Shown one piece after another: positions 26,505-34,929 of a DNA stretch of 64,000 nucleotides; position 1 is the first letter of the stretch, and every line of letters starts with the position of its first letter. Source of the stretch: Fictibacillus nanhaiensis (GTDB lineage Bacteria; Bacillota; Bacilli; Bacillales; Fictibacillaceae); the NCBI RefSeq assembly GCF_019801215.1, contig NZ_JAHVJO010000001.1, forward strand, positions 1 to 64,000. Reading direction: 5' to 3'. The position numbers and the translations under genes are program-made. The notes under the pieces were generated by a model. It was not told the origin of the DNA. It saw nothing but the letters and a program-made list of their open reading frames with translations, and made no database searches.

Positions 26505-27423
26505 AATGACCCCGTTTAACTGTTTCATTAAGAAACATATTGTTTTTCTTTCGTTCTTGTATGATCAAAACCGCTCCTAACACGAACAGTATGCCAACCG
26601 TTTGGAGGGCTGAAACAGATTCATTGTAGAGGAATACACCCATCAGCACGGCGACTACAGGTTCAACCGTAGAAATAATAGAAGCTTTACTTGCTTCAAG
26701 ATGCTTCAAACCATTCGTATAAAACCAGTAAGCAAGAACAGTTGGAAATAGGCCAAGACCAGCTGTGTAACGTAAAACGTTTACGTCCATAATTACGATC
26801 TCTGAGCCATAGATCCCACTCAGAGGAAATAGGACGATCATAGCAAACAAAAAAGTATAAAAACTAATCGTTAACGTTTCATACTTTTTACCAGCGAGTT
26901 TCCCAAAAATGCTATAAAGAGAATAACCAAAACCAGCCCCAAGACCTGTCAACAAACCAATCCAAGAAAGCTCTGCAGATCTATCAGAAAGCAAACCTGA
27001 AACGAGTGTGCAGCCTATAATTGTGAGAAATAACGCTATCATTTTTTGCCGAGTCAGAGATTCTTTGAATACAAAGATTGAAATCACTAAAACAAAAGCC
27101 GGTGCTGTGTATAATAATATGGCTGCGATAGCCAGTGAGGAATGCTGGATGGTCGTAAAGTAACACCAGTTAAAAAAGGAAACACTCAATACTCCAGTAC
27201 CGAAAAAATACCAACTGTCCTTCATATGTATTCTTAACAAATGTGGACGATATGCCAGGATCCAAATGAAAAAAAAGATAAAAGCACTGCTCGCTCTTAA
27301 AAAAACAATTTGTAAGGGTGTGAACCCAAGTAAAGAAAGTTCTTTTACAAAATACCCGATGATCCCCCAAAGTGATGCTCCGATAGCGATGTATAGAAAA
27401 GCGATTTTTGTATAATAAGACAT
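26503..27423 (-). CDS. EamA/DMT-family permease
   Basis: A 306-residue protein with ten predicted helices and two internally similar EamA halves (IAIGASLWGIIGYFVKELS and IGLLTGLGAGFGYSLYSIFG). The LEASKASIISTVEPVVAVLMG segment near the C-terminus is a hallmark of drug/metabolite exporters of the RhaT/YdcZ type. ATG 27423 follows AAGGAAGTAGGAAT; a longer frame to 27462 adds a polar stretch without a ribosome site. The substrate is unknown; such proteins export amino acids or metabolites. It converges on the amino acid transporter operon. Confidence 0.88.
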   Translation of the reverse strand: MSYYTKIAFLYIAIGASLWGIIGYFVKELSLLGFTPLQIVFLRASSAFIFFFIWILAYRPHLLRIHMKDSWYFFGTGVLSVSFFNWCYFTTIQHSSLAIAAILLYTAPAFVLVISIFVFKESLTRQKMIALFLTIIGCTLVSGLLSDRSAELSWIGLLTGLGAGFGYSLYSIFGKLAGKKYETLTISFYTFLFAMIVLFPLSGIYGSEIVIMDVNVLRYTAGLGLFPTVLAYWFYTNGLKHLEASKASIISTVEPVVAVLMGVFLYNESVSALQTVGILFVLGAVLIIQERKKNNMFLNETVKRGH

Positions 27424-27500
27424 ATTCCTACTTCCTTTTTTTATGTTTCTATCCATCATCATTTATTTTATATGAATTGTAAAGAGATGGCTAAAAAATA

Positions 27501-27524
27501 CCTCCCCAGCTAGCGCTGGGAAGG
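27501..27524 (-). terminator. Terminator of the subtilisin-like protease gene
   Basis: On the minus strand CCTTCCCAGC and GCTGGGGAGG pair across GCTA, and TATTTTTTAG follows. It lies 20 bases beyond the protease stop. Confidence 0.8.
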
Positions 27525-27544
27525 CACAACATTCTTTCTATTTA

Positions 27545-29254
27545 TTATTGATTGAGTGTTCTTGTTAATGAAGTTGCTCCTGCACTTACATCAAAGAAGT
27601 AATTACCAGACCCACTATACGATGAAACTCGAATTTTATACGTACCTGTTACAGTAGGTTTAAAGCTGATGGTCTCTTGTCTTTTCGTGCCTTCCGCTTT
27701 TGCAACAAGTGTTCCAGAAGGATTGTATACATACACATCAAAATCAGGACTGGACGAGAACCAGCTAGACGTCCAGTTTGGCATGATCGTTGTAAGTGCG
27801 ATCGGATATGTGGTTGTGTTCACATTTAATGAGAACTCATCAGCTTTCCCTGATCCAGCAAGGGAGTCAGAGGTAAATAAGTGATTTGGCACCGTGATGT
27901 TTGTTCCGGTGAAACCACCTGCACTTTTTATTGCTTCATATCCATCTAATCGTCCATTACCGTAATCGATGTCTTTTCCTGATGTCCCAAAATCAATGGC
28001 AGTACTATAGAGCTTACTCGCAATTTGGGAAGGAGTAAGGTTTGGATTAGCATCTAACATCAATGCGATCGTACCGGCTGTAAATGGAGTAGCCATACTC
28101 GTACCGCTGTAAGTAACATAGCCTGTTGATGTATTGGCTTGTGGTGCTGTAATGTTGTACCCAGGGGCTACAATATCTGGTTTAATGCGGTTGTCAGCTG
28201 TATAACCGCGGCTTGAGAACTCTGCAAGGAAGAATCCATTCTCACCAAGATCAGCGGCGGCTCCAACTGTAATAGCTTTATCAGCTGCACCTGGGGATCC
28301 GATTGTATATCTGGCAGGTCCAGAGTTTCCGGCCGCAACTGCAACGACTAAGCCTGCGTTTACAGCATTATTAACTGCAACAGAAGTGGAGTCTGTTCCA
28401 TCCGAACTTTGGCTAGTACCGAGACTTAAATTTAAAATTCGAATACCGTACACATCTTTGTTTTGTACTGCCCAATCGATTCCAGCTGTTACATTGCTCA
28501 TGCTTCCGCTGCCATTTGCGTCTAAGACTTTTATTCCAACAAGTGAAGAGCCAGGTGCAACGCCTTTATTGGCTGAAGTCACCTCTCCCTCGCCAGCGAT
28601 GATGCCAGCGACGTGAGTTCCGTGTCCTTGGTCGTCATAAGCAGTCGTTCGATTGTTAACAAAGTCTTTAAATCCGATAACCTTCCCATTATCCAAATCT
28701 TTGTGTGCAGCATCAATTCCAGTATCAATGACAGCTACGGTAATATCGTTCTTGGAATAAACACTGGAATTTCCGTCTCTGTCACCGTTTAGTCCAAAAT
28801 CATTCCTTGCTTTGTCTGTTCCGAACCACTGATTCGCCGTACTCATGGTTGTCTTTACTTCGACATCCAGTTCAGCTGTTTTAATAAAAGGAATCTTCTC
28901 TAATTTAGCAAGTTGTTTTTTTGAAAGAGAGGCGGCAATTCCGTCAAAAATGGTGTATTCATGATTTATTTTAAAGGAGCCGACAGCTTTATCTAATGCT
29001 TTACTCCCTTTTTCTGATAGTTTTTTGGAATCAAACTGGATGATTACATCCACCTTATCTTCATCTTTCATCCCTTTCATTTTTTCTTCCAAGTTATCAA
29101 AAAGCTTATTCTTATTTTGATCAGTTAGGGAAATCTCGGTTTGTCTTTGTGGGTCATATTTCTTGCTGGGAGCGTTCTCTTTTCCATCTGCATACACCGG
29201 TACTGCGAGTAATGCGGCAATCAAAGGTACACTAATCCATTTTGCTTTCTTCAA
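27545..29254 (-). CDS. Secreted subtilisin-like serine protease (S8) with C-terminal PPC domain
   Basis: A 569-residue preproprotein. The TTG start at 29254 lies 7 bases after GGAGGG and gives the signal LKKAKWISVPLIAALLAVPVYA (start residue read as Met). An inhibitor I9 prodomain follows at about 60-130 (KVDVIIQFDSKKL, IAASLSKKQLAKLEKIP). The catalytic domain has Asp177 (VAVIDTGID), His211 (GHGTHVAGI), oxyanion Asn310 (AAGNSG) and Ser386 (SGTSMATP). The last 95 residues (ADEFSLNVNTT, FDVYVYNPSGTLVA, YKIRVSSYSGSG) are a pre-peptidase C-terminal beta-sandwich, normally removed or used for surface binding. It would be an extracellular scavenging protease. A long hairpin lies in the leader. Confidence 0.94.
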   Translation of the reverse strand: MKKAKWISVPLIAALLAVPVYADGKENAPSKKYDPQRQTEISLTDQNKNKLFDNLEEKMKGMKDEDKVDVIIQFDSKKLSEKGSKALDKAVGSFKINHEYTIFDGIAASLSKKQLAKLEKIPFIKTAELDVEVKTTMSTANQWFGTDKARNDFGLNGDRDGNSSVYSKNDITVAVIDTGIDAAHKDLDNGKVIGFKDFVNNRTTAYDDQGHGTHVAGIIAGEGEVTSANKGVAPGSSLVGIKVLDANGSGSMSNVTAGIDWAVQNKDVYGIRILNLSLGTSQSSDGTDSTSVAVNNAVNAGLVVAVAAGNSGPARYTIGSPGAADKAITVGAAADLGENGFFLAEFSSRGYTADNRIKPDIVAPGYNITAPQANTSTGYVTYSGTSMATPFTAGTIALMLDANPNLTPSQIASKLYSTAIDFGTSGKDIDYGNGRLDGYEAIKSAGGFTGTNITVPNHLFTSDSLAGSGKADEFSLNVNTTTYPIALTTIMPNWTSSWFSSSPDFDVYVYNPSGTLVAKAEGTKRQETISFKPTVTGTYKIRVSSYSGSGNYFFDVSAGATSLTRTLNQ

Positions 29255-29277
29255 ATAAAATCCCTCCAATTAAAAAA

Positions 29278-29327
29278 GTAGCGTCTGCGAAAATCCCGTC
29301 CGGACCGGGAGAAAACACAAACGCTAC
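29278..29327 (-). promoter_or_regulatory. Long stem-loop in the protease mRNA leader
   Basis: GTAGCGT (29278-29284) and ACGCTAC (29321-29327) close a nested hairpin whose core TCCCG/CGGGA surrounds GTCCGGAC. It ends about 24 bases before the protease start codon and has no T tract, so it is more likely a leader structure than a terminator. Confidence 0.5.
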
Positions 29328-29499
29328 TACAATTATGATGAAATAAACAGACTTATGTTGGACGATAGACAGATTTATTTGTGGGATTTAATCGGGTCTT
29401 TTTACCCGTGTAAAATATAGAACCATATCCACCAACTAGACCGAAAAGACTACAAAAAAATTGGGTTAAATCATTCCTATTTATAATGAGAAATAAGTA

Positions 29500-30372
29500 C
29501 TATTTGTTCTCTTTTATAAGATTCTCATCTTCTTCCTCTAATAAGACATCCTCATCAATGTCTTCTTTAAAAGCAAAAGAAAGTAGAAGTGAGACTAAAA
29601 TCCCTCCGCCAATTAAGTTTCCTATAGAAGCAGGAATAAGGTTAAGCAAAATAAATTCCCACCAGCTGTACTTAAACCCTTCTAATACCGTAATGCTGAA
29701 ATACCCCATGTTGGCAACGGCATGCTGGAAATTTCCTGCTTCGAATATAATAACAGGAAGTAGAATGCCAAAAATTTTCCCCATTACATCTCTTGCCGCT
29801 GTAGCTAAAACTGCTGCAATGCCAATCAGCCAGTTTGCGAGTATTCCTGAAAAAAGAACCTGAAACCATCCCCAAGTTCCTCGATCGGTAAACGCCATTT
29901 TCTTTTCCATGAATTTTAAAAGCCCTTCATAGAATTCTTTATCTAAAGAGCCTGATAAATTTAGAAGAAGGCCTACAAATAAGGCACCTAAAAAATTACC
30001 AATATAACAAATTCCCCAAAAGCGCAATACCTTTTTACTGATCCAATATTTGCTCTGCAAGATGTAGCTTGGCAGAAGTACGTTGATCTCAGTAAAGAGT
30101 ATCGACCCTGATAAAAAGATCATCGCATAACCTATTGCGAATCCTACTCCTGAGAGTAAATTGAAGGGCCCTGGTGTATCCACCTCCATAGATAAAAGGA
30201 CAGAACCTAGAGCACCAAAGGCGATAAATGAACCAGCCATAAAAGATAAAATAAACTGTGCCAGGTTTGTAATCTGAAGGGCAGCTTTTCCTTCTTCGAT
30301 AAAATATTCGATGATTTGTGCTGGGAAGAAATATTGCCGGTCTGGAACATCTGCTTTTCTATTTTTTTTCAT
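29500..30372 (-). CDS. Formate/nitrite transporter (FNT) family channel
   Basis: A 290-residue protein with six membrane helices. The FNT features are present: FMAGSFIAFGALGSVLL in helix 2, GYAMIFLSGSILFTEINVLL, NFLGALFVGLLL, and the conserved central histidine in AGNFQHAVANMGYFS. The acidic tail (DEDVLLEEEDENL) is not typical but is common in bacillus members. FNT channels pass formate, nitrite, lactate or hydrosulfide; the neighbours give no clue to which. GAGGG lies 7 bases before ATG 30372. Confidence 0.9.
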   Translation of the reverse strand: MKKNRKADVPDRQYFFPAQIIEYFIEEGKAALQITNLAQFILSFMAGSFIAFGALGSVLLSMEVDTPGPFNLLSGVGFAIGYAMIFLSGSILFTEINVLLPSYILQSKYWISKKVLRFWGICYIGNFLGALFVGLLLNLSGSLDKEFYEGLLKFMEKKMAFTDRGTWGWFQVLFSGILANWLIGIAAVLATAARDVMGKIFGILLPVIIFEAGNFQHAVANMGYFSITVLEGFKYSWWEFILLNLIPASIGNLIGGGILVSLLLSFAFKEDIDEDVLLEEEDENLIKENK

Positions 30373-30524
30373 TCACATTCCCTCAAGTTTTTGTCATTCT
30401 TATTTTAATACTCTTCCCTAAACCAAGACCTTGCAAAACCATTAAGAGAAGAACGGAAAAAAAATGTAATTTAAATAACTAGTCTTCTTTTGTGGTAAAA
30501 TAGAAGATGAAGGGAAGTGGTCGC

Positions 30525-30707
30525 TTGAAAGGCTCAGGTAACCTATTTAATAGTGGAGATACGGTAACAGTTTTAAAAACGGGTGAATGTGTGACAATCT
30601 CAAAATGTCAGTACGTCAAACACATGAAGAAATATTGCTATAAAGTTAGTGAACATCCAAGTACTTTTTTCTTTGAAGAGGAATTTGTAAACGGCAAAAA
30701 GCGTTAA
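30525..30707 (+). CDS. Small hypothetical protein, 60 residues
   Basis: I do not recognise the family. The protein reads LKGSGNLFNSGDTVTVLKTG at the start (TTG read as Met) and has a compact, beta-rich look like an SH3-type or KOW-like small domain, with cysteines at CVTISKCQY and YCYK. The TTG at 30525 is chosen because AAGGG lies 11 bases upstream; ATG 30507 is also in frame but has AGAAG directly against it. A single-gene unit with its own terminator is likely. Confidence 0.55.
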   Translation: MKGSGNLFNSGDTVTVLKTGECVTISKCQYVKHMKKYCYKVSEHPSTFFFEEEFVNGKKR

Positions 30708-30733
30708 TACATTTGCTTGTTTAAAATTTATAT

Positions 30734-30767
30734 AAAAAAGAGCACTCCACAAATAGAGTGCTTTTTT
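30734..30767 (+). terminator. Terminator of the 60-residue gene
   Basis: GCACTC/GAGTGC arms extended by A6 and T6 on either side form a typical intrinsic terminator. Confidence 0.75.
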
Positions 30768-30854
30768 CCATTCAAGAAAAATCTACTAATTTAATTATAA
30801 TGCAAAACAAGTGCTGTGTTTCGTTGCGGGTGATGGATACAACACATAAACAAG

Positions 30855-31709
30855 CTAAACCGTACTCTCATGAATGTTGCTTGTCCATTTTAATATTGTT
30901 GAAAGTGCATTCTTAAGATTACTAGACACTGCAATATCATTAAAATCGATTCCTAAACTTACCACTGTTTGTGCAATATCAGGGCGTATTCCTGTAAATA
31001 TCGTTTTAACTCCAATTAAGTTTAGAGCTTTGTTGATTTGAAACAATTCGTTTGCTACCAATGTATCTACAATTGGTACTCCAGATAAATCAATAACAAG
31101 ATAACGATTATTCAACTTCATGCACTGCTTTAACGAATTTTCCATCAATAATTTGGCTCGATAAGTATCTAGATCTCCTACTAAAGGTAAAATCGCAACA
31201 TCTTCTGTTATGGATACAACGGGAGTGGATATATCCAGAAGAGCATCTCGAGCTTGTTGTAATGTTTTTTGATGAAATTTCACAAAAGAAACACTAAATA
31301 TATATGCGGTTTGAGCTAAAATGGAATCAATTATTCTGTTCATAGACAACAATTTCTTAACGGAAACTTCACTTTCTAAATGTGTTTCGATATATTCCCA
31401 AAATACTTCTCGATACACTTTATTGGTCTTCAATAGTTCATCTATGGCAATGCCGTATGCTACTGCTCCTTCCCCCGTTTTATAGGCCCATTCGTTAAGC
31501 CGATCTTTGATTATCTCATCTGATCCTTCTAATACAGCTTCACCTACTAATATAATTAATTGACGTCTCCAATTTGTAACTTCATCATCCTCCAAATCAC
31601 TTTCCTTGATAAAATTTGAATACCTCGTATCTAACTTCTTATTAATGTTTTTTGAAATCGTTAAACTGTCATCAATTAGTAACTGACCTAGTTTGAATAA
31701 CTCAGGCAT
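30855..31709 (-). CDS. RsbR-type stressosome protein (RsbRD_N plus STAS)
   Basis: A 284-residue protein whose N-terminal 150 residues are a helical globin-like RsbRD_N sensor domain and whose C-terminal part (from about 160) is a STAS domain. The RsbR core is clear: STPVVSITEDVAILPLVGDL, DTYRAKLLMENSL, VIDLSGVPIVDTLVANEL, GIRPDIAQTVVSLGID. Both threonines that RsbT phosphorylates in B. subtilis RsbRA (Thr171 and Thr205) have counterparts, Thr182 and Thr216. RsbR paralogues form the stressosome that controls sigma-B. No rsbS, rsbT or sigB is adjacent, so this is an orphan paralogue whose input is unknown. Confidence 0.88.
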   Translation of the reverse strand: MPELFKLGQLLIDDSLTISKNINKKLDTRYSNFIKESDLEDDEVTNWRRQLIILVGEAVLEGSDEIIKDRLNEWAYKTGEGAVAYGIAIDELLKTNKVYREVFWEYIETHLESEVSVKKLLSMNRIIDSILAQTAYIFSVSFVKFHQKTLQQARDALLDISTPVVSITEDVAILPLVGDLDTYRAKLLMENSLKQCMKLNNRYLVIDLSGVPIVDTLVANELFQINKALNLIGVKTIFTGIRPDIAQTVVSLGIDFNDIAVSSNLKNALSTILKWTSNIHESTV

Positions 31710-31891
31710 ATTAAAGTCTCCTTAGTATAAAAATAAAAACTTTACATACAAAATACTTTGATATACTTCTACCCTTTTCGTCTCTTGTCCTTTTTTCTTG
31801 TTATTTAAAACCTGTAAAATCATAAATCTTGAATAAATACGAGCGGAGTAGGCAAGCTAATATGGGAAAAATATGAAGGAGGTCACAGTAC

Positions 31892-32179
31892 ATGCAACAA
31901 CAAAATCAAAGTAATTTGCAAAACCAACAGGCCGTTTTTCAAACACCGCCTCAAGTGGTGACAGGTAAGGATCTTAATTATATTAAGGATATGTTATCTT
32001 GGAATCTGCTTGGAATGAAAAAAGCTCATTTTATGGCTACTCAATGTCAGGATCCAGAAGTAAAAGCTACACTTGAGAAAGCTTGCCAAATGCATGAAAA
32101 CCATTATAAACAAATCATACGTCATATATCCTCTCATCAATCAACTATTAATCAGACACAAACAAATTTACAAAACTAA
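31892..32179 (+). CDS. Spore coat CotF-like protein, first of a pair
   Basis: A 95-residue protein with a glutamine/asparagine-rich N-terminus (MQQQNQSNLQNQQAVFQTPP), a helical core (LNYIKDMLSWNLLGMKKAHF, CQDPEVKATLEKACQMHENH) and a Q/N-rich tail. The helix-rich core resembles the ferritin-like CotF/YhcQ group of spore coat proteins. AAGGAGG precedes ATG 31892. The next gene, 17 bases on, is a clearer CotF-domain protein, so the two are likely co-transcribed late in sporulation. No confident sporulation promoter was identified. Confidence 0.7.
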   Translation: MQQQNQSNLQNQQAVFQTPPQVVTGKDLNYIKDMLSWNLLGMKKAHFMATQCQDPEVKATLEKACQMHENHYKQIIRHISSHQSTINQTQTNLQN

Positions 32180-32196
32180 AAGGGGCTATTCAAACA

Positions 32197-32529
32197 ATGG
32201 AGTCAAATAAAATACAAAATCCGGAATCTGCTGTTCCTAAAACACCGCAGATGAATGATAGAGACTTAATAAATGATGTTCTTGCTTATGAAAAATATAT
32301 GACAGATTCTTATTCTGTTGCGTTAAACGAAGCTAGCCATGACGCGCTTTATCAAGACTTGCTTACCGTATATAATGATACACAAAACATGCAAAGAGAA
32401 CTTTACAACATGATGTTTAAAAAAGGATGGTACGCTCTTGAAGCTGCAGACACACAAAAAATACAGCAAACCTACCAACAGTTCTCTAATTATATGACTC
32501 AATTTCCTCACAATGGACAAACCCAATAA
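32197..32529 (+). CDS. Spore coat protein, CotF domain
   Basis: A 110-residue protein carrying the CotF domain: MNDRDLINDVLAYEKYMTDS, YSVALNEASHDALYQDLL, TVYNDTQNMQRELYNMMFKKGWY. This helical domain occurs in several small coat proteins of bacilli (CotF, YraF). AAAGGGG lies upstream of ATG 32197. It would be assembled into the spore coat; together with the preceding gene it forms a two-gene unit ended by a terminator. Confidence 0.85.
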   Translation: MESNKIQNPESAVPKTPQMNDRDLINDVLAYEKYMTDSYSVALNEASHDALYQDLLTVYNDTQNMQRELYNMMFKKGWYALEAADTQKIQQTYQQFSNYMTQFPHNGQTQ

Positions 32530-32537
32530 CGTTATAG

Positions 32538-32565
32538 AGATGGCCTTTTAGAGGTCATCTTTTTC
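32538..32565 (+). terminator. Terminator of the coat protein pair
   Basis: AGATGGCCT pairs with AGGTCATCT (one G-T) and is followed by TTTTT. Confidence 0.75.
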
Positions 32566-32740
32566 TATATAAAGACCTAGTGTTCACTATTTTGGGATAC
32601 TACTTTAAGGGTAGGGCAGCTAGTATAAAATATGTGTTTTTATGAATGTACTGGATTTTCTTTTATTATTTGAATATTATGATAATTAATGAATGGCGAC
32701 TCATTCATTTTTATGTCTTACATATACTTGGGAGGAATCT

Positions 32741-34876
32741 GTGAGAATTTTCACTCTGCTATCAACCGAATTTTCGAAATTAGCAGCAAACAAAGCAGTG
32801 CTTCTTTCTGTTATCACAGCATTACTTGTTCCTGTTGTTTATGGTGGAATCCTCTTGTCTGCAACGTGGGGTCCATATGATAACTTATCAAACTTACCCG
32901 TTGCTGTTGTCAATAATGACAAAGGAGCCATTGCAGGAGACCAGCCAATCAATGTCGGAAATGATTTAGTAGCCAATATGGAAAAGGGGAGAGATTTAGG
33001 CTGGAAATTCGTTGACTCAACAGAAGCCATGCGAGGGCTTCAGAAAAATAACTATTACATGGCAATTATCATTCCAGAAGACTTCTCAAAAAAGGTTACA
33101 ACTGTCATGGAACCTCATCCGGAAAAGCTTGAATTAGAATACATTCAAAACGAAGGACTTAACTTTTTAGCTTCAAAAGTAACAGAAACAGCTATACAAA
33201 GAATGCGTGAAAAACTTGCGGACACGATAACTGAAAAATATGTGACAAACATGTTTGCTAGCTTAGGTGAAGTCTCGGACGGATTTGGAAAAGCGGCAGA
33301 CGGATCAGCACAGCTGTCTGAAGGTACAGTTCAGTTACATCAAGGAACGAGCGACCTTGCAAACTCCGTAACGTCAAAACAAACCGATATTACAAAGCTC
33401 GCCAATGGAACGAAAGAATTAAAAAATGGAACGGGAACATTATTAAACAAACTTAATGAAAAATCTGGTGACATTGAAAAGCTAGCGGATGGTTCACAAC
33501 AGTTGCATGGTGGAACAGTAAGTCTTAAAGAGGGAACCTCACAGATACTTGCAGGCCTTAAAAAAGCCGAGCAAGGCAGCCAAGCACTTAATGAAGGTGT
33601 CCAGTCAAGGCTGGTATCAGGAAGCAGAAAAGTAGCGGATGGAACGGGGCGTCTTAAAGATGGATCAGCTAAACTTGCTGCAGGAGCACAAAGGTTAGTA
33701 GAAGGATTAGAGGAATACAAAAAAGCAAACCCAACTGTTAATGTTGGACCATACTACCAACAAATTATAGATGGTGCAAAAGAAATCTCAAGTGGATTAG
33801 ATAATCTGTCAGTAAAATCCGTATCATTAAATGAAGGAGCCCTTAAGGTAGCTGATGGAGTTGCTAACAGCGTAGCTCCAGGGACAGACGCTTTAAACAA
33901 AGGACTTAATCAGCTTGTAGCCGGACAAATTAAAGTGGATCAAGGAGCAAGTAAACTTGAAGGAGGAGCAGCTCAGATTGCTGATGGTAACGATAAAGTA
34001 AATAAAGGATGGAATGAATTAATTTCAGGGGTAGCTAGATTGGATTCTGGAGCGGCACAAATATCAGAAGGCAATACGAAGGTGGATGAAGGTTGGAAAA
34101 AACTTTCTGAAGGTGCAGCTAAGTTAAATGATGGCGCAGGAAAAATAAATGCTGGAAGTGAAAAATTAACAACCGGTCTTAAAACGGGTGCTGAGAAGAC
34201 GGGAGGACTAAACACAGAGAAGGATAATATCAATATGTTCGCCTCCCCCGTACAACTAAAAAGTAAGTCTGTGAATGAATATGAGCATTATCGAGATTCT
34301 ACCGCTCCCTATGTCCTAACACTTGGTCTATTTGCAGGGATACTAATCATGTCATTATTTATCGATTTTAAAAGACCACCATTAGTCTCAAGTTTTCACT
34401 GGTTTGCGGTAAAATTTATAAAACTCTCTACGCTTAGTTTGATACAGGCCATTCTGCTTTTAACGGTCGTTTTTTTCGGTCTCAAGATCAATGTGAGTAA
34501 TCCTCTAGGTCTCGTTTTATTTGCACTAGCAGCAAGTGTGGTCTTCTCCTCAATCGTACTCTTTTTAGCAGCTGTTGGAGGGAACATTGGTCGCTTTTTG
34601 GCATTAGCATTAGTAATCATGCAGCTCTCTATTACAGGTGCTAACCTGCCTATTGAGATGTTACCTGAGAACTTAAGGAATATAAGTGAATACTTGCCGT
34701 TTACCTATTCTATAGCAGGTTTTAAATCAGTCATATCTCTTAATGATTTTGGAGAAGCACTATCAAACATGGCGATTCTCTTACTCTTTTTAGGAGTATG
34801 TACATTGATGACACTCGTTTTTTTTACTATCAAAAAAAGCAGAGCACCTGAGCAAAAAGTGGAAATGACGGTGTAA
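32741..34876 (+). CDS. YhgE/Pip-domain membrane protein
   Basis: A 711-residue protein. One N-terminal helix (LLSVITALLVPVVYGGILL) precedes the YhgE/Pip N-terminal domain (NLPVAVVNNDKGA, KNNYYMAIIIPEDFSKKV). A central 300-residue segment is built from repeats of the type DGxxxLxxGxxxLxxG, predicted long amphipathic helices on the outside. Five C-terminal helices (PYVLTLGLFAGILIMSLFID onward) form an ABC-2-type membrane domain. The GTG at 32741 follows GGGAGGA; the in-frame ATG at 32693 is not preceded by a ribosome site. Related proteins include phage receptor YueB/Pip and YhgE, but the cell role is unclear. It stands alone, with a shared terminator downstream. Confidence 0.85.
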   Translation: MRIFTLLSTEFSKLAANKAVLLSVITALLVPVVYGGILLSATWGPYDNLSNLPVAVVNNDKGAIAGDQPINVGNDLVANMEKGRDLGWKFVDSTEAMRGLQKNNYYMAIIIPEDFSKKVTTVMEPHPEKLELEYIQNEGLNFLASKVTETAIQRMREKLADTITEKYVTNMFASLGEVSDGFGKAADGSAQLSEGTVQLHQGTSDLANSVTSKQTDITKLANGTKELKNGTGTLLNKLNEKSGDIEKLADGSQQLHGGTVSLKEGTSQILAGLKKAEQGSQALNEGVQSRLVSGSRKVADGTGRLKDGSAKLAAGAQRLVEGLEEYKKANPTVNVGPYYQQIIDGAKEISSGLDNLSVKSVSLNEGALKVADGVANSVAPGTDALNKGLNQLVAGQIKVDQGASKLEGGAAQIADGNDKVNKGWNELISGVARLDSGAAQISEGNTKVDEGWKKLSEGAAKLNDGAGKINAGSEKLTTGLKTGAEKTGGLNTEKDNINMFASPVQLKSKSVNEYEHYRDSTAPYVLTLGLFAGILIMSLFIDFKRPPLVSSFHWFAVKFIKLSTLSLIQAILLLTVVFFGLKINVSNPLGLVLFALAASVVFSSIVLFLAAVGGNIGRFLALALVIMQLSITGANLPIEMLPENLRNISEYLPFTYSIAGFKSVISLNDFGEALSNMAILLLFLGVCTLMTLVFFTIKKSRAPEQKVEMTV

Positions 34877-34891
34877 AAACATATAGATAAA

Positions 34892-34922
34892 AAAACTGCC
34901 TAAACTTTCTTAGGCAGTTTTG
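34892..34922. terminator. Bidirectional terminator between the YhgE/Pip gene and the MFS gene
   Basis: AAAACTGCCTAA and TTAGGCAGTTTT form a perfect 12-base stem with a 6-base loop. It lies between the ends of two convergent genes. Confidence 0.8.
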
Positions 34923-34929
34923 TAGTTCT

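Noticed and set aside
29398-29416. CGGGT-CTTTTT-ACCCG as a terminator or operator upstream of the protease
   Set aside because: The stem is only five bases and has no clear relation to a promoter that I can place.
30855-31709. The Asp in PLVGDL of the RsbR-type protein as a replaced phospho-threonine
   Set aside because: Counting 34 residues back from the conserved VDT threonine lands on the Thr of LDT, not on that Asp, so both phosphorylation sites are present.
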